Shown here: positions 33,675-42,200 of the stretch, in pieces
Layout: the number at the start of each line of letters is the position of its first letter
How positions within the stretch are numbered: the first letter of the stretch is position 1
Source: Georgenia wutianyii
GTDB taxonomy: Bacteria; Actinomycetota; Actinomycetes; Actinomycetales; Actinomycetaceae
Assembly (NCBI RefSeq): GCF_006349365.1
Contig: NZ_CP040899.1
Coordinates: 1,364,001 to 1,428,000 of the forward strand
DNA length: 64,000 nt
Direction: 5' to 3'
Made by a program: the position numbers and the translations under genes
Notes under the pieces: model-generated
Databases searched by the model: none
Told to the model about the DNA's origin: nothing
What the model saw: the letters and a program-made list of their open reading frames with translations, nothing else

Positions 33675-33853
33675 TCGACCCGCGTGGCCGCCGGGGAGGA
33701 CGGTGGAGGTAGGACAGGGCAGGCACCGGCGGCACCTCCTGCGCTCCCCACCTGGGAGCAGTGGGTGGACCGGCACGTCATGGGCGGCTGACCCCGGTCG
33801 TCCCCCGGCGGGACGGCCCGATCTCTGGTACCAAGGACAGGAGGAGGCACACG

Positions 33854-34768
33854 ATGACCATCAACTCCGTTCCAGCCCCCGCAGGCGCTGTCGTCGTCGG
33901 TGTGGACGGCTCCGGCCTGTCCGAGTCGGCGCTGCTCTGGGCGGCGGCCGAGGCCGCGCGTCTCGGGTCCCCGCTCCACATCGTCCACGCGTTCGTCTAC
34001 GTCCATGCGATGGGCGGCTTCGCGGTCGTCGACGTCGCGACCCCGGACGAGATCGGTGGCGAGGTGTGCGCCGCGGCGCTCGAGCGCGTCCGCGCCGAGT
34101 TCCCCGACCTCGCGGTGACGACCGAGGTCCGCGTGGGGCCGGCGGCCCCGCAGCTCATCAAGGCGTCCCGGCAGGCGAGCATGGTCGTGCTCGGCGCCCG
34201 GGGGCACGGCCGCATCGGTGGCGTCCTCGTCGGCTCGGTGTCCCAGCAGGTCGCCCTGCACTCCCGGTGCCCCGTCGTCGTCGTCCGCGGCGGGGTCGAG
34301 GGCGGGCCCGTCGTCGTCGGCCTGGACGGGTCGGTGCAGGCCGACGAGGCGCTGCGCTTCGCGCTGCGGCACGCCGAGGGAGTGGGGGCCCCGCTGCGGG
34401 TCGTGCGCGCCGAGTACGTCGAGGCCCCTCCCGGTGTCCCGCCGGGGGAGTGGTACGCGGACCTCGTCGACCGCATGCAGGCGCTCACGGAGAGCGTCCG
34501 CTCCAAGGTCGAGGAGGTCGCGCGCGAGCACCCCGGGGTCGAGGTCGAGCTCGAGATCCTCCATCAGCACCCGGTGAGCGCGCTCGTCGACGAGTCGGCC
34601 CAGGCGCGCCTGATCGTCGTCGCCAGCCGCGGCCTGGGCGGGTTCGCCGGTCTGCTGCTCGGCTCGGTGAGCCAGGGCGTGCTCTCCCGCTCGATGGCGT
34701 CGGTCGCGGTCGTGCCGCCCGTCGGTGGCCCGCGGGAGGAGCCGGAGGCGCGCGACATCACCCGCTGA
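33854..34768 (+). CDS. tandem universal stress protein (two UspA domains)
   Basis: A 304-residue protein made of two UspA domains. Each has an N-terminal strand with Asp (VVGVDGS, VVGLDGS) and an ATP-binding loop (GARGHGRIGGVLVGSVSQQV and ASRGLGGFAGLLLGSVSQGV) ending in VVVV/VAVV. ATP-binding Usp proteins respond to hypoxia, stationary phase or redox stress. The ATG at 33854 has GGAGGAGG upstream. It is divergent from the phytochrome gene across a 278-bp spacer that contains the DevR-like box, and convergent with the ATPase gene. Confidence 0.92.
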   Translation: MTINSVPAPAGAVVVGVDGSGLSESALLWAAAEAARLGSPLHIVHAFVYVHAMGGFAVVDVATPDEIGGEVCAAALERVRAEFPDLAVTTEVRVGPAAPQLIKASRQASMVVLGARGHGRIGGVLVGSVSQQVALHSRCPVVVVRGGVEGGPVVVGLDGSVQADEALRFALRHAEGVGAPLRVVRAEYVEAPPGVPPGEWYADLVDRMQALTESVRSKVEEVAREHPGVEVELEILHQHPVSALVDESAQARLIVVASRGLGGFAGLLLGSVSQGVLSRSMASVAVVPPVGGPREEPEARDITR

Positions 34769-34791
34769 GCCGGTCAGCCGTCCGCCGGCTC
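34767..34791. terminator. bidirectional hairpin spanning the Usp and ATPase stop codons
   Basis: GAGCCGG (34767-34773) and CCGGCTC (34785-34791) pair perfectly over 7 bp with an 11-base loop. Both convergent stop codons lie in or beside the structure. Confidence 0.4.
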
Positions 34792-35547
34792 CTGGAGGTG
34801 GCGCAGGTAGCGGCCGGGTGAGTCGAGGAACGCGCGCCAGTGCCGCACGACGTCGAGGTCCGCCCACGCGACCTCGTGCATCCCCTCGCCGTCGAGCTGG
34901 AGGATCCGCGCGCCGGGCAGCGCGGTGAGGAGCGGGGAGTGCGTCGCGCACAGGACGTGGCGGCCGGCGGCGGAGAGCTGGGCGAGCACGTCGAGCAGCG
35001 CGAGCGAGGTCATGAAGGACAGCGCCGACTCCGGCTCGTCGAGCAGGACCGTCCCCGCGCCGCGCACCCACCGGCTCGTCAGCATCTCGACGAAGGACTC
35101 CCCGTGGCTCAGCCGGTGGAGCGGGTGCGCGCCCGGCTCGTGCTCCTCGTCGAGCCGGCTCGCGTCCTCGAGGTAGGTGACGAACCGGTGCATGGTCTCG
35201 GCGCGCAGGAAGAACCCGGTGCGCGTGCGCGGGCCGGCTCCGCGCCGGACCGCGAGGAGCCGCTCGCCGAGGTCGGAACGGTCGGTGCCCCGGCCGCGGT
35301 CGGCCCCGCTGTGGTGGTCGCTCGAGCCGCCGTCGGGCGGGATGCCGCGCACCTCGGCGACGGCCTCGACGACGGTCGACTTGCCCGACCCGTTCTCCCC
35401 GACGAGGAACGTCACGCCTGGCGGGATGTCGAGACCGTGCTCCAGGACGTGGGCGACGGCGGGCACGGAGTCCGGCCACCGCGCCGGGTCGACGGGTGCG
35501 TCGGGGCGGCGCTCGACGCGCAGGCCGCCCGGCTGGTCCTCGTTCAC
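34774..35547 (-). CDS. AAA/ABC-like ATPase of the COG3910 type
   Basis: A 257-residue soluble P-loop ATPase. Walker A is GENGSGKST, followed by a long insertion, an ABC-like signature RLSHGESF, Walker B TVLLDEPESAL and switch His in CATHSPLL. This pattern is that of small stand-alone predicted ATPases related to RecF/SMC heads. Function is unknown. The GTG at 35547 begins the homologous part; the frame is open further upstream. Confidence 0.82.
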   Translation of the reverse strand: MNEDQPGGLRVERRPDAPVDPARWPDSVPAVAHVLEHGLDIPPGVTFLVGENGSGKSTVVEAVAEVRGIPPDGGSSDHHSGADRGRGTDRSDLGERLLAVRRGAGPRTRTGFFLRAETMHRFVTYLEDASRLDEEHEPGAHPLHRLSHGESFVEMLTSRWVRGAGTVLLDEPESALSFMTSLALLDVLAQLSAAGRHVLCATHSPLLTALPGARILQLDGEGMHEVAWADLDVVRHWRAFLDSPGRYLRHLQEPADG

Positions 35548-35593
35548 CCCTGCACTGTGCCCGACGGCGGTGACACGCCGCACGCGCGGCGCG

Positions 35594-35845
35594 CTACCCG
35601 GGGCGGCCGAGCGCGGGAGCGTCGTAGCCGCGCGCCAGCCCCTGGGTGAGGGCGGCGACGAGGTCCGGGACGTCCTGCGCGGCCACCCGGACCGTGCCGG
35701 CGCACACGTCACCGTGCCAGACGGACACGACGACCACGCCGTCGGCGTCGTGCCACGACACGCGAAGGCACCGGTCACCGCCGCGTACGTCGGTGAGTAC
35801 CTCGCCCCGCGCGGGCAGCGCGACGATGCGTCCCATGCCGTCCAT
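35594..35845 (-). CDS. small conserved-looking protein of unknown function
   Basis: An 83-residue protein (MDGMGRIVALPARGEVLTD, RCLRVSWHDADGVVVVSVWH, C-terminal DLVAALTQGLARGYDAP) with alternating beta strands and a final helix. I do not recognise a named family. The ATG at 35845 has AGGAGG five bases upstream, which supports translation; a second ATG at 35836 is possible. It lies 46 bp downstream of the ATPase start on the same strand and may form a pair with it. Confidence 0.6.
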   Translation of the reverse strand: MDGMGRIVALPARGEVLTDVRGGDRCLRVSWHDADGVVVVSVWHGDVCAGTVRVAAQDVPDLVAALTQGLARGYDAPALGRPG

Positions 35846-35913
35846 GGTCCTCCTGCGCACGCGATCTGACCAGGGGGCGCGGGCGCGGGCCGCTGGCCGG
35901 CCTCCTGCCGCGC

Positions 35914-36003
35914 GGAACCTGCCACGAAGTCGGCGACACGCGCGCGACACGCCGTTCCGCGCGGGCCGGGAGGGGGCACCGGGCGGACATGGTGGCAGGA
36001 TCC
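35914..36003 (+). repeat. 90-bp inverted-repeat element, copy C
   Basis: Arms GGAACCTGCCACGAAGT (35914-35930) and ACATGGTGGCAGGATCC (35987-36003) enclose GGCGACACG and CGCGACACGCCG as in copies A and B. Total length is again 90 bp, although the right half has diverged. It ends 15 bp before the LexA box of the polymerase IV gene, about 18.5 kb from copies A and B. Confidence 0.78.
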
Positions 36004-36012
36004 GCACGACCC

Positions 36013-36041
36013 TCGCCGTCGAACAACTGTTCGAGTATGAT
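36013..36041 (+). promoter_or_regulatory. SOS (LexA) box and promoter of the polymerase IV gene
   Basis: TCGAACAACTGTTCGA at 36019-36034 is a perfect match to the actinobacterial LexA consensus TCGAACnnnnGTTCGA. TATGAT at 36036-36041 is a good -10, six bases before the GTG. TCGCCG at 36013-36018 stands 17 bp upstream as -35. The LexA site therefore fills the promoter spacer, an arrangement that would block RNA polymerase. Confidence 0.85.
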
Positions 36042-36047
36042 GGTGCC

Positions 36048-37304
36048 GTGTCCAGCGGGCCCACCATCCTGCACGCCGACCTCGACGCGTTCTACGCCTC
36101 GGTCGAGCAGCTGCTCGACCCGTCCCTGCGGGGGCGGCCGATCGCCGTGGGCGGCAGCGCGCGCGGCGGGGTCGTGCTCGCCGCGTCCTACGAGGCGAAG
36201 GCGCACGGGGTGAGCGGCGGCATGCCCGGCTGGCGGGCCGCCCGGCTGTGCCCGGGGCTCACCTTCGTCCGGGGCAGCTTCGAGCGCTACCAGGGGCTGG
36301 CCGACGAGGTCATGGCGGTCCTGCGCGACGTCACTCCGCTCGTCCAGCGGATCTCCATCGACGAGGCCTTCCTCGACGTGTCCGGCGCGACCCACCTCTT
36401 CGGGCCGCCGGAGCAGATCGGCCGGCTGCTGCGCCGGCGGGTGCGGGAGGAGGTCGGCCTGCCGATCTCGGTCGGCGCGGCGAGCACGAAGCACCTGGCG
36501 AAGATCGCCTCGCAGGTGGCCAAGCCGGACGGGCTCGTCGTCGTCGAGCCGGGGACCGAGCGCGAGTTCCTCGACCCGCTGCCCGTCTCGCTCATCTGGG
36601 GCGTCGGCCCGGTGACCGAGCAGCGGCTCGCCGACCGCGGCATCCACACCATCGGCGACCTCGCCCGCTCCGACCGCAAGGCCGTCGAGCGGTTGCTCGG
36701 GCGGGCCGTCGGCTCCACGCTCCACGGCCTGGCCCACAACGAGGACCCGCGCCGGGTGAGCACCCACACCCGCGCCGGGTCGGTCGGGGCGCAGTCGGCG
36801 ATGCGCCGGGTGGTGCCCACCCGTGAGCTCGTGCGCGAGGTGCTCAGCCACCTCGCCGAGCGGGTCGCCGGGCGGCTGCGGGCGAAGGGGCGGGCCGGGC
36901 GGACGGTGACCGTGCGGGTGCGCTTCGCGGGGATGCGCGCGGTGACGCGGGCACACACGCTCGCCGCCCCGGTCTCGGCCACCCTGACGATCACCGAGGT
37001 CGCCGAGCAGCTCGCGTGGCAGGCCATCGGGGACCAGGAGGAGGAGCGCCCGGAGATCACCCTGCTCGCCGTCTCCGTCTCCAAGCTCACCACCCAGGTG
37101 GCCGTCCAGCTCGAGCTCGAGCTGCCGCCTCCCGACCCGTGGCGCCCCGGCTCGCCCACCGGCGCGGCCCGCTGGGCGCTCGACCGCTCGATGGACGCCG
37201 CCCGGGAACGGTTCGGCCGTTCCGCCGTCGGCTACCTGCCGGCGACGATGCGCCGGGGCGGGGTGCCCGACGAGTTCCGCGAGCTCGCCGAGCACGACCT
37301 GTGA
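36048..37304 (+). CDS. dinB: DNA polymerase IV (Y-family translesion polymerase)
   Basis: A 418-residue error-prone polymerase. Catalytic carboxylates are in HADLDAFYASVEQ and SIDEAFLDVSG; a helix-hairpin-helix region (LIWGVGPVTEQRLADRGIHT) and little-finger domain follow. QLELELP near residue 355 resembles a weak clamp-binding motif. The enzyme bypasses DNA lesions after damage. The GTG at 36048 is set by the -10 box six bases upstream and the conserved N-terminus. Expression is predicted to be SOS-induced. It is convergent with the dehydrogenase gene, 7 bp apart. Confidence 0.95.
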   Translation: MSSGPTILHADLDAFYASVEQLLDPSLRGRPIAVGGSARGGVVLAASYEAKAHGVSGGMPGWRAARLCPGLTFVRGSFERYQGLADEVMAVLRDVTPLVQRISIDEAFLDVSGATHLFGPPEQIGRLLRRRVREEVGLPISVGAASTKHLAKIASQVAKPDGLVVVEPGTEREFLDPLPVSLIWGVGPVTEQRLADRGIHTIGDLARSDRKAVERLLGRAVGSTLHGLAHNEDPRRVSTHTRAGSVGAQSAMRRVVPTRELVREVLSHLAERVAGRLRAKGRAGRTVTVRVRFAGMRAVTRAHTLAAPVSATLTITEVAEQLAWQAIGDQEEERPEITLLAVSVSKLTTQVAVQLELELPPPDPWRPGSPTGAARWALDRSMDAARERFGRSAVGYLPATMRRGGVPDEFRELAEHDL

Positions 37305-37311
37305 GCCGCTG

Positions 37312-38265
37312 TCAGTAGCCGCGCCCGAGGTCGACGGCGAGCGGCGGACGGCGCCCGGCGGTGAGCGCCTCGTAGGCGCCGAGGACCGCCTCGACGACGT
37401 CCTGCGGCTCGGTGGGGCCCGAGATGTGGGGGGTGACGGTGACGCGCGGGTCGCGCCAGCGCCAGTCCTCGGCGGGCAGCGGCTCGGTCTCGTGGACGTC
37501 GAGGACCGCGCGGCGCACGTGGCCGGCGTCGAGCGCGGCCCGCAGGTCGTCCGGGACGAGGCTCGCGCCGCGGCCGACGTTGACGACGACGGCGCTGTCG
37601 AGCCGGGCGAGGAGGCCCGCGTCGATGAGCCCCCGGGTGGCGTCGGTGAGGGGGAGGGCACCGACGAGCGCGGCGCACTCCGCGAGGTGGGGACCGGCGT
37701 CCGTCAGGGCCACGACGTCGTCGAAGGCCGGCGCGGCGGTGCCCCGCGTGTTGACGCCGACCGTGCGGTACCCGCCGGCGCGCAGCGCTCCGGCGACCCC
37801 CGAGCCGATCTCCCCGGTCCCGAGGACGACGGCGGTGCTCCCCTCGACGCGCGCGGGCCCGAGCGGCTCCCACCGGGCGACGAGCTGCTGGGCGGCGTAC
37901 TCGCGCAGGTGCCAGGCGTCGGCGAGGAGGTGGGCCAGGACGTAGCTGCCGATGCGGCGCGGCATCGCGCCGACCGTCCGGGTGAGGACCACGTCGGTCC
38001 CGGCGAGGTCGGCGACGACCCGGTCAACCCCGGCCATCGGCAGGTGCATCCAGCGGATGCCCGAGCGCTCGAGGCCGGGAGGGACGGTGAAGCCGACGTA
38101 GCTGTCGGCCCACGCTGCGTCCTCCTCCGTCAGCGGGCCGTGCCGAACCGTCCGGGTCTCGAGCTCGGGCAGCGCCCGTGCGAGGTCGGCGGCGACGCGT
38201 TCGGCGTCACGGCCTGCGAGGAGCATGCGGCGGGGGGCGAAGGCGTCCACGTGATGGCTACTCAT
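37312..38265 (-). CDS. D-isomer-specific 2-hydroxyacid dehydrogenase
   Basis: A 317-residue NAD-dependent dehydrogenase. The Rossmann motif is VVLGTGEIGSGVAGAL. Catalytic Arg, Glu and His appear in VNVGRGASLV, VLDVHETEPL and TPHISGPTEP. It probably reduces glyoxylate or a hydroxypyruvate-like 2-keto acid. The ATG at 38265 overlaps the divergent redoxin start by 12 bp, which is unusual. Later in-frame starts are the GTG at 38250 and the ATG at 38226 (MLLAGRD), but neither has a ribosome-binding site. Confidence 0.88.
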   Translation of the reverse strand: MSSHHVDAFAPRRMLLAGRDAERVAADLARALPELETRTVRHGPLTEEDAAWADSYVGFTVPPGLERSGIRWMHLPMAGVDRVVADLAGTDVVLTRTVGAMPRRIGSYVLAHLLADAWHLREYAAQQLVARWEPLGPARVEGSTAVVLGTGEIGSGVAGALRAGGYRTVGVNTRGTAAPAFDDVVALTDAGPHLAECAALVGALPLTDATRGLIDAGLLARLDSAVVVNVGRGASLVPDDLRAALDAGHVRRAVLDVHETEPLPAEDWRWRDPRVTVTPHISGPTEPQDVVEAVLGAYEALTAGRRPPLAVDLGRGY

Positions 38266-38484
38266 GTGGTCGTGTACAGCCGGCAGGGGTGCGGGGCATG
38301 TCTGCTGACGATGCGGAGCGTGCCGGGGTGGACTTCGAGGTCCGTGGACCTGGATGCCAACCCCGCGGCGCTGCGACTGGTGAAGGCGCTTGAGCTCAGC
38401 TCGGCGCCGGTGGTGGCGACGGGGGACCGGTGGTGGTCGGGCTTCCGGCTGGAGCAGATCCGGGCGTTGCGCCACGAGGCGTGA
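38254..38484 (+). CDS. NrdH-like glutaredoxin/redoxin
   Basis: A 76-residue thioredoxin-fold redoxin. The active site is GCGACLLT (CxxC), the cis-Pro loop is SAPVVATGD, and WWSGFRLEQI near the end matches the WSGFRP signature of NrdH redoxins. NrdH proteins deliver electrons to class Ib ribonucleotide reductase; no nrdEF lies here, and the active site CGAC differs from the more usual CMQC/CVQC. The ATG at 38254 overlaps the divergent dehydrogenase start region by 12 bp. Confidence 0.85.
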   Translation: MATHVVVYSRQGCGACLLTMRSVPGWTSRSVDLDANPAALRLVKALELSSAPVVATGDRWWSGFRLEQIRALRHEA

Positions 38485-38675
38485 CTGGGGGGAGCGGGGG
38501 ACCGCACCTCACGGCTCGCCGGCGTCGGAGCTCGGCGGCTCTCCGCGCCCGGGCCGACCGCACGAGCGTCGTGCGGTGGTGCGGTCTCCCGCTCGACGTC
38601 GGGCGGGACCTCGGCGGCGCGCCGGCGGTCGAAGAGCTTCACGGCCCCATCATTCCCGACGCGCGGGGCGGGCCG

Positions 38676-39053
38676 TCACTGCGCCCGCGGCGTCAGCGTC
38701 GTGACGACGCACCGCCACGCGCCGTCGGCGTCCCGGGCGAAGACGTCGGTCGTGTACTCGTCCTCGTGGAAGGACCGGCCCTCCCAGTGGCCCGAGTTGG
38801 TCCCGTGCGCAAGGACGACGACGACGTCGCCCAGCTCCCGCACGTCGAGCACCTCGAAGCCCATCTCCTCGTGCGTCAGCCGCCCGCTGCGGACGAGGTC
38901 GAGGAACTGCCGGCGGTCGACCGTGCCGCCCGTGCCGACGAGCACCCAGTCCTGCGCGGCGTAGGCGCCGATCCGGTCGGCGTCGTTGGCGACGATCGCC
39001 TGCGCCCAGGCGTCGAGGACGCCGCGCATCTCCTGCCTCAGGTCCTGGCCCAT
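38676..39053 (-). CDS. SnoaL/NTF2-like (DUF4440-type) protein
   Basis: A 125-residue cone-fold protein (VLDAWAQAIVANDADRIGAY, DWVLVGTGGTVDRRQFL, TDVFARDADGAWRCVVTTLT). The DUF4440/SnoaL-like family has varied small enzymes and binding proteins; no function can be assigned. The ATG at 39053 begins the conserved region and has CAGTAT six bases upstream as a possible leaderless -10. The 191 bp between the redoxin stop and this gene's stop hold no convincing gene. Confidence 0.8.
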   Translation of the reverse strand: MGQDLRQEMRGVLDAWAQAIVANDADRIGAYAAQDWVLVGTGGTVDRRQFLDLVRSGRLTHEEMGFEVLDVRELGDVVVVLAHGTNSGHWEGRSFHEDEYTTDVFARDADGAWRCVVTTLTPRAQ

Positions 39054-39158
39054 CCCCCGATACTGCTCCGCCGCCGGCCTGGTGTCACGGTCTGGTAATA
39101 GGTGAGCTGTCAGCGCGAGGGGGGTGAGGGACACGAGGGGGACGCGCTGATCACGGCG

Positions 39159-39202
39159 GAGGACCTCCGGGGCGGCGGTGGGTCGCCGCCCCGGATGTCC
39201 TC
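39159..39202 (-). terminator. strong terminator of the giant secreted oxidase gene
   Basis: TCCGGGGCGGCG (39166-39177) pairs perfectly with 39184-39195 around a 6-base loop. After one mismatch the stem continues with GAGGAC/GTCCTC. It begins 12 bp downstream of the stop at 39214. Confidence 0.6.
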
Positions 39203-39213
39203 CCGTCCCTGGC

Positions 39214-42200
39214 CTAGCTCAGCGTCAGGAGCGTCACCGCCCCCCGGCCGTTCCCGCTGCCGACGTCGCTGCGGGCCGCGGCCCGCAGGATCGCGTCGCG
39301 CTCGCGGACGGTGAGCACGCCGTCGGAGACGAGCACGCCGGTCACGTCACGGACGTGCCGCACGAACTCCCCGGGACGTGCCCACGTCGCGTCGTCGCGG
39401 ATGAGGTCGTTGACCGTGCACCCGTCCGCGGTCCGGTGGTTGGGCACCCGGCTGTCGACGTCGCCGACGACGACCGTCTCGCGGGTGTCGGAGTCCGGGC
39501 ACTCACCCGGGGGCTCCTCCTGCCCGACGATGCGGAAGGTGACCGTCTGCCACTCCTCGACGTTCCCCGCGATGTCCGCCGAGCGGAACTCCACCGTGTG
39601 CTCGCCCTCCTCCTCGAAGGTCACCGGGCCGCCGTAGACCGTGAAGTCCTCGGCGCCGGCGAGCCGCCAGTGGGTCTGGGCGACCCCGGAGGTGGCGTCC
39701 TGCGCCGTGAGGCTCAGGGCGACCTGACCGGTGTAGTCCTCCCCGTCCTGCTCCCCGGCGAGCGCGGCCGTGGTGCCCGGCGCCGTCTGGTCGATGAGGA
39801 ACTCGATCTCCTTGATGCCCGTCTCCACCGGCTCCTCACCGGAGGAGGAGGGGGTCACCTCGAAGGTCGCGACCATCCCGCGCCACGTCGTCGGGTCGGT
39901 GAGGTCGGGCAGGTTCGCGTGCGGCGTGCAGTACACGTAGAACCGACCGGCCTCGGTGGCCTCGAAGTAGAACGGGTCGTCCTCCCAGTCCGAGCCCTCC
40001 GGACGGGAGGCGAGCACGTTCCCCTCGTCGTCGGTGACGACGACGTCGTGCGGGTAGCCCGGCACGTACTGGAACTTGATCGTGTCCCCCTGCTGGACGG
40101 CGAAGTCGGTCTCGCTGAACCCGAACCCGCCGGACCCCACGAGGATCTCCTTCTCGCTCGGCTCCTCGCCACCACCACTACCCGGCCGCACGGCCTTGTA
40201 GTCGATGTTGTAGACGCCGTCCTCATCGAAGGTGACCGGCTCGGTCCACGTGCGCCACTGCGTCTCGTCGGTCCGCGGACGCCACAGCAGCTGCGCCTGC
40301 GGGTCGTTGGACTCCAGCGTGAGCGTCACGGGGGAGACGTACCAGCGGCCGTCACCGTCGGGCGCGCCCGGCTCGAGCGTGGCGTCGACCGTGAGCTCTG
40401 GGACCTCCTGGGTGAGCTCCTTGATCCACACGTTGCGCAGCTCGACGTTGTCCCCGGCCTGCTGGCCGGAGGCGTGGTTCTGCAGGCCGACGAAGCCCTC
40501 GAGCCCGCGGCTGCCGTCACCGGTGTACGTCGCGACCTCGACGTCGTTGATCGTCACCCGGTACTCCTGGCCGATCGCCTCGATCTCCATCGTGTTCCAC
40601 TCACCGATGGGGTTGGTGGCGACGGGCTCGGCCGGCGCGAAGGTGTAGATCGAGCCGGTGCGGGTCATCGGGTCGGTCGCCGCCTCGTAGATCTGGATCT
40701 CGTAGCCGTCGTCCACCGGCTTCCACGGGTCACCCTCCGGGTCCGGGAAGCGCACGAACACCCCGGAGTTGTCGGTCGGGTTCTGGACGCGGAAGTCGAC
40801 CTGCATGACGAAGTCCTCGAACATCTGCTCGTCGTACCAGAGCAGACCCATGCCACCGTGCGGCTGGAGCACGCCGCAGTCACCGATCTCGAAGCCTCCG
40901 GTACCGGCCTGCGTCCACCCCTCGAGCGACTCGCCGTCGAACAGCGAGACGTAGCCCTCGGGCGGGGTCTGCTCGTCGGGGCAGGTCGTGTCCCCGAGCT
41001 CCTGGACCCAGACGTCGCGGAAGAACACGTTGTCCTCCACGCGGTTGTTCTGCAGCCCGATGTAGCCGGAGGACAGGTCGCGGCCGAGGTCGCCCGGGTC
41101 CTCGTAGTCGTTGACGAGGATGCCGTTGATCCACACCTTGACCATCGGGTCGTCGACCTCGATGACCATCTCGTTCCACTCACCGGCGACCGTCGGGAAC
41201 GACGTCGGGGCCTGGTAGGTGTAGATCGACCCGGTCTTGGAGCTGTCGGCGGCGTTCGGGCTGCCGCCGGTGTCGTCGATGTTGATCTCGTAGCCCTGGC
41301 GCACCGCGACCCACGGGTCGTCACCCGGGTCCGGGAACCCGAAGAACACGCCTGAGTTGTCCGCCTCCGTCACGGCCTTGAAGTCGACGTGCAGCCGGTA
41401 GGACTCGAACTCCTCCTCGTACCAGAGCATGCCCAGCCCGGCCGGGTCACCGATGGTCTCGAGGGCGCACGCGCCCTCGCGGTCCGGGTCCGGGACGACG
41501 GCGAGCCCACCGGGCCCGGACTGGCGCCAGCCGTCGAGCGAGGCGCCGTCCCACAGCGCGCGGTAGCCGGCGTCGGGCGTCGGTGCGGCGCACACCGGCG
41601 GGGTCGGCTCCTGCTGGCCGCACAGCGAGAAGTCGCTGAACGTCGCGGTCTGCGGTGTCTGGATGGCGCCGGGGCCGTGCACGGCGAAGAAGCCGATCTT
41701 CGGCGCCTCGTACTGCCCGACCGGCGCCGGACGTCCGATGTTCACCCAGGAGCTGCCGGCCACGGAGTAGGCGGCCGCGACGTTGGTGCCGTCGCTCGTC
41801 AGCCGCAGGGTCAGCGTCCGTGGCGCGTTGTACAGGTACTGGTCGTCGACGTCGCCCTGGTAGCGGATCTCGCCGTCCTGGTGGAAGAGGTACTCGAACC
41901 GGGCCTCGGTGCTGTTGCCGTACGGCGGGAAGTACGCCAGCTTGGTGAAGTTGGCGTCGTCCTCGTAGACGATGAACCCGGCCTGGTCGTAGTCGACCGC
42001 GCCCGTCGGCATCTCGAGCGTGACCTCCGAGACCCACCGGCCCTCGGGGAGGTCGGTGAGCACGAGGTTCTGCCCGTCGGTCAGGATGTTGCCGCTGAGG
42101 TGGTTGCTGATCATGTCGCCCTGGAGCATGTCGATCTCCAGCGCGCCGTCCACCTGGCGGTAGCCGTCGGGGTTCTCCCGCACGATCGTCGACCACAGCT

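Noticed and set aside
38472..38642. Possible small minus-strand gene beginning VKLFDRRRAAEVPPDVER
   Set aside because: The first 20 residues look protein-like, but it then drifts into low-complexity sequence and runs antisense into the redoxin gene; no ribosome-binding site or homology recalled.
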